From contig NW_008705567.1 of NCBI RefSeq assembly GCF_000186865.1, positions 929,023 to 987,128 of the forward strand: a stretch of DNA of 58,106 bases, written 5' to 3'. A program made the translations under genes and the position numbers. The notes under the pieces are model-generated. The model did not search any database and was not told where the DNA came from. It saw nothing but the letters and a program-made list of their open reading frames with translations. Below are positions 55,538 to 58,106 of this stretch, one piece after another (within the stretch, counting starts at the first letter, position 1; every line of letters starts with the position of its first letter). The DNA comes from Aureococcus anophagefferens. Lineage: Eukaryota > Sar > Pelagophyceae > Pelagomonadales > Pelagomonadaceae.

Positions 55538-58106
55538 ATGGCCGAAGACCCCGCCATGCAGGCGGACCGGTCTGCATGGGCGGACGCCGACCAGGCGGAC
55601 GCCGACCTGCTGGCGGCGCTCTCCGCGGTCTGGAGCGAGCCGCTGCAGCGGCTCTACGACCGGAGCCCGAGTGCGCGGCAGATGCTCGACGCGGTCATGA
55701 GCAAGGCGCGACACGGGGGTTATTTAACCGGCAAGCCCGAGGCGCGGTGGACGCGGAAGATGGACGTCGCCGCGGCGACGCTGCGCCGGCGCCTGCGCGT
55801 CCTCGCCGCGGCGCGGAGCGAGCGGCGGCGCCGGCGGCTCGCGGAGCGCGCGCGCGCGCGCGCGCACCGCGACGCGTCCGGCTGGTCCACGGCGCACGAG
55901 GCGCTCGAGCACCTGTCGCCGGACCGCGCCTGCGCCCGGAGGCTGCCCGAGGTCCTCGCGGCGCTGCGGGACCACGCCGACGGCGGCGGGCGCATCGTCG
56001 AGGGCGAGGCGGAGTCGCACACGCGACGGCGAAGCCCCTCAAGGGCGCGACGCGGCGCCGGCTCCTCGAGGCCAAGAGCGACCGGGGCTGGCGCGTCCTC
56101 TGGGAGCTGCGCCGCGACCGCGTCGTCGTCGTCTGGTTCGTCGTGCCCCACGACGCCATCTCGCGGCGCGCGCGGCAGATCGACGCCGCGGAGCTCCGGT
56201 CCGCGAGGCCCCTCGGCGACGGCGACGACGAGGAGGTGCCGCTGGACCCGCTGGGCAACACGCCCCTCTGCTGCTACGCCGTGCGCCGAGACGACCTGCC
56301 GCGGCTCGTCGCGGGCGACTGGACGCCGCCCGTGGCCCTCACGGCGCCGGAGCGGGCCGTCGTCGTCGCCGACGCGCCGAGCGCGACGCTCCTGCTGGGC
56401 CGGTCGGGCACGGGGAAGACGATCTGCACCGTGAGCCGCATGCTCTTGGACGCGGAGCGGTTCCCGGGCGAGACGCGCGTCTTCGTCGCGCGGTCCCGGC
56501 GCCTCGTGGACCACGTCGGCCGCATGCTCAAGCGCCACGGCGACGACAAAGCGACGCTGGCGACGCTCGACGACTTCGTCGCGGGCCTCGCGGCGCCGGC
56601 GACGTACGAGCCGCGGCGCCGAGTTTCGTTCCCGCGGTTCCGCGACGACCTCTGGCAGCGCGCGGCGACGAAGGGCGGCGGCCTCGGCGACGCCCTGACG
56701 GCGTGGACGCAGATCCGCTCCTTCTTGAAGGGCAGCGCCGAGGCCGTCGTCAAGGGCGCGGCCCTGGAAGAGGCGGACTTCCTCGCGGAAGCCTTCAACA
56801 ATCGGACGCGGCTGAGGAGCGCGGACGACCGGCGCGACGCGTGCCGCATCCGCGCGCGCTACGACCGCGAGCTGGCGGCCCGGGGCCTCTGGGACGACGC
56901 GGACCGCGCGCGCGCCGTCGCGGCGCGGCTCCTCGCGGACCGGGGGGCGCGGGCGTTCGATAGGGTCTACGTCGACGAGGTCCAGGACTCGACGCAGGCC
57001 GAGCTCATGGTGCTCGCGTTAGCCTGCGGCGGCGACGCCGCGCGGCTCTGGCTCGCGGGCGACACGGCCCAGGCCGTGACCTACGGCGTCCACTTTCGGT
57101 TCGCGGAGGTCCGGTCCGCGCTCTACCGCTGCTGCGAGGCCGGCGGCGCGGTCTCGCGGCCGCCGCCGCGCGTGACGAAGCTCACGGCGAACTACCGCGC
57201 CCACGGCGGCGTCCTCGACGTCGCCGCGGCCGTGCTCGACGCGCTGCTCGGCGCCTTCCCCGAGGCCCTCGACAAGTTGCCGCGCGACGAGGCGATGGCG
57301 CGCGGCCCGCGGCCCGCCGTCGCCGTCGGCGACGAGCCGCGCGTCGCCGCGCTCCTCGCGGCCGACGAGCGCTACGTCGTCGTCGCCCACGACGAGCAGC
57401 GCGACGCCCTGCGGGCGACATTCCCCGAGCCCACGACGATTTTAGGCGTCCGCGACGCCAAGGGCCTCGAGTTTTCCCACGTCGTCGCCTACGGGCTCGT
57501 CGGCGGCGCGCCGTCGGCCAAGGCCGGGCCCCGGTCGGCCTGGGCGGCCCTCTTCGGCGGCGCGGCGGCGATGCGCCGCTTCGGCCCGCTGCCGCTCCAG
57601 CTCGAGGCCGAGCTCATGCTCCTCTACACGGGCGTCACGCGGTGCCGGACGCAGCTCCTCTTCTGCGAGGCCAAGACGCCCGCGGGCGGCGCCTTCGCGC
57701 GCTGGCTCCTCGACCGGGACCTCGCGGAGAAGTTCACGCCGCCGCGCGACGACGAGCGCGTCTTCCTCACGCGCGACGAGTGGCGCGCGCGCGCCGCGGA
57801 CCTCGCGGACCGGGGCCTCGAGAGCGCGCCCGCGCTGCTCCTCGACGCCGCGGCGGCCTTCGAGCGCGCCGGCGACGGCGCGGCGGCCGCGGCGGCGCGC
57901 GGCGCCCACGCGGCGGCGGCGCTCGCCGACGGCGCCGACGACGGCGCCGTCGCCGCGGCCGTCGCGGGCTGCCTCCGCGCGGGCGCCGCGCGCGACGCCG
58001 CGGAGCTCTGCGCCGCGGCGCCGGGCGACGCCGCGCGCGAGTGCCGCCTCGCCATCCTCCAGCGCTGCATGGTCGGCGACGAGGCGCGCGACGCCGCGGA
58101 CGCGCT
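55538..58106 (+). CDS. TRANK1-like superfamily 1 helicase (3' end outside window)
   Basis: Starts MAEDPAMQADRSAWAD. A basic helical N-terminus (ARSERRRRRLAERARARAHRD) is followed by a frame break near 56029 (a 1- or 2-base slip), after which KPLKGATRRRLLEAKSDRGWRVLWEL begins the conserved part. SF1/UvrD motifs: TLLLGRSGTGKT (Walker A), VYVDEVQDSTQAELMVL (Walker B), LAGDTAQAVTYGVHFRFAEVRS, LTANYRAHGGVLDVA (motif IV), RDAKGLEFSHVV (motif V) and LLYTGVTRCRTQLLFCE (motif VI). The GVHFRF stretch and motif set match TRANK1/lupus brain antigen-type proteins. The TPR-like C-terminus begins near 57800 and continues beyond the window. Helicase activity is not proven for that family. Confidence 0.85.

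Noticed and set aside
1..58106. tRNA, rRNA, CRISPR array, origin of replication, or transposase genes.
   Set aside because: Scanning by eye found no cloverleaf-type conserved boxes, no spaced direct-repeat array and no transposase-like protein. The introners here carry no coding sequence.

Overview
This is a nuclear segment of a very GC-rich, intron-poor, gene-dense eukaryotic alga. The best guess is a pelagophyte close to Aureococcus anophagefferens. Three things support this. (1) Eight introns are copies of short terminal-inverted-repeat elements with 8-bp target duplications, which are introner elements of the kind described from Aureococcus and Micromonas. (2) Several proteins begin with a signal peptide followed by an aromatic cleavage motif (for example GFAP, GGFVAP, SDAFQP), the bipartite plastid targeting signal of red-lineage secondary plastids. 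(3) Coding third positions are almost all G or C. I see no prokaryotic operons, rRNA, tRNA or CRISPR. The N at base 3 and at least eight single-base frame breaks inside conserved proteins suggest a draft assembly.

Layout. 1-13 kb: a sulfotransferase-like multidomain protein (partial); a disordered proline-rich protein; a mitochondrial NAD-type isocitrate dehydrogenase with a C-terminal EF-hand; a GT47/exostosin-like glycosyltransferase split by two introners; a fusion of a GFO/IDH/MocA dehydrogenase with an aldonolactone oxidase; a membrane-anchored ABM protein; a CDF-like transporter; a DNAJC9-like co-chaperone. 13-20 kb: FKBP, a PPIH-like cyclophilin, a Cys-rich membrane protein preceded by a copied cyclophilin fragment, an isochorismatase-fold hydrolase, an SPFH protein and a lipase maturation factor. 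20-32 kb: a giant RelA/SpoT-like, TPR, SH3, helical-repeat and LRR protein; a small helical protein; a repeat protein with an SR tail; a plastid-targeted mitochondrial-carrier-family protein. 32-46 kb: a non-canonical poly(A) polymerase with two SAM-like domains, an EF-hand/cyclic-nucleotide-gated channel, a membrane protein, a repetitive plastid protein, an ankyrin-like protein and a plastid ABC1 kinase. 46-58 kb: an MFS carrier, several unknowns, an ankyrin/zinc-finger protein, a Nudix hydrolase, a pseudokinase-RING protein and a TRANK1-like SF1 helicase running off the end.

Genes are often head-to-head, with start codons about 80-270 bp apart, so shared bidirectional promoters are likely. 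The genes do not form one pathway. The most coherent system is the introner family. Each insertion supplies its own 3' splice site, uses the first two bases of the duplicated target (GT or GC) as the 5' splice site, and splices out to restore the original reading frame exactly. I checked this at each copy by matching the reading frame and protein family across the junction.
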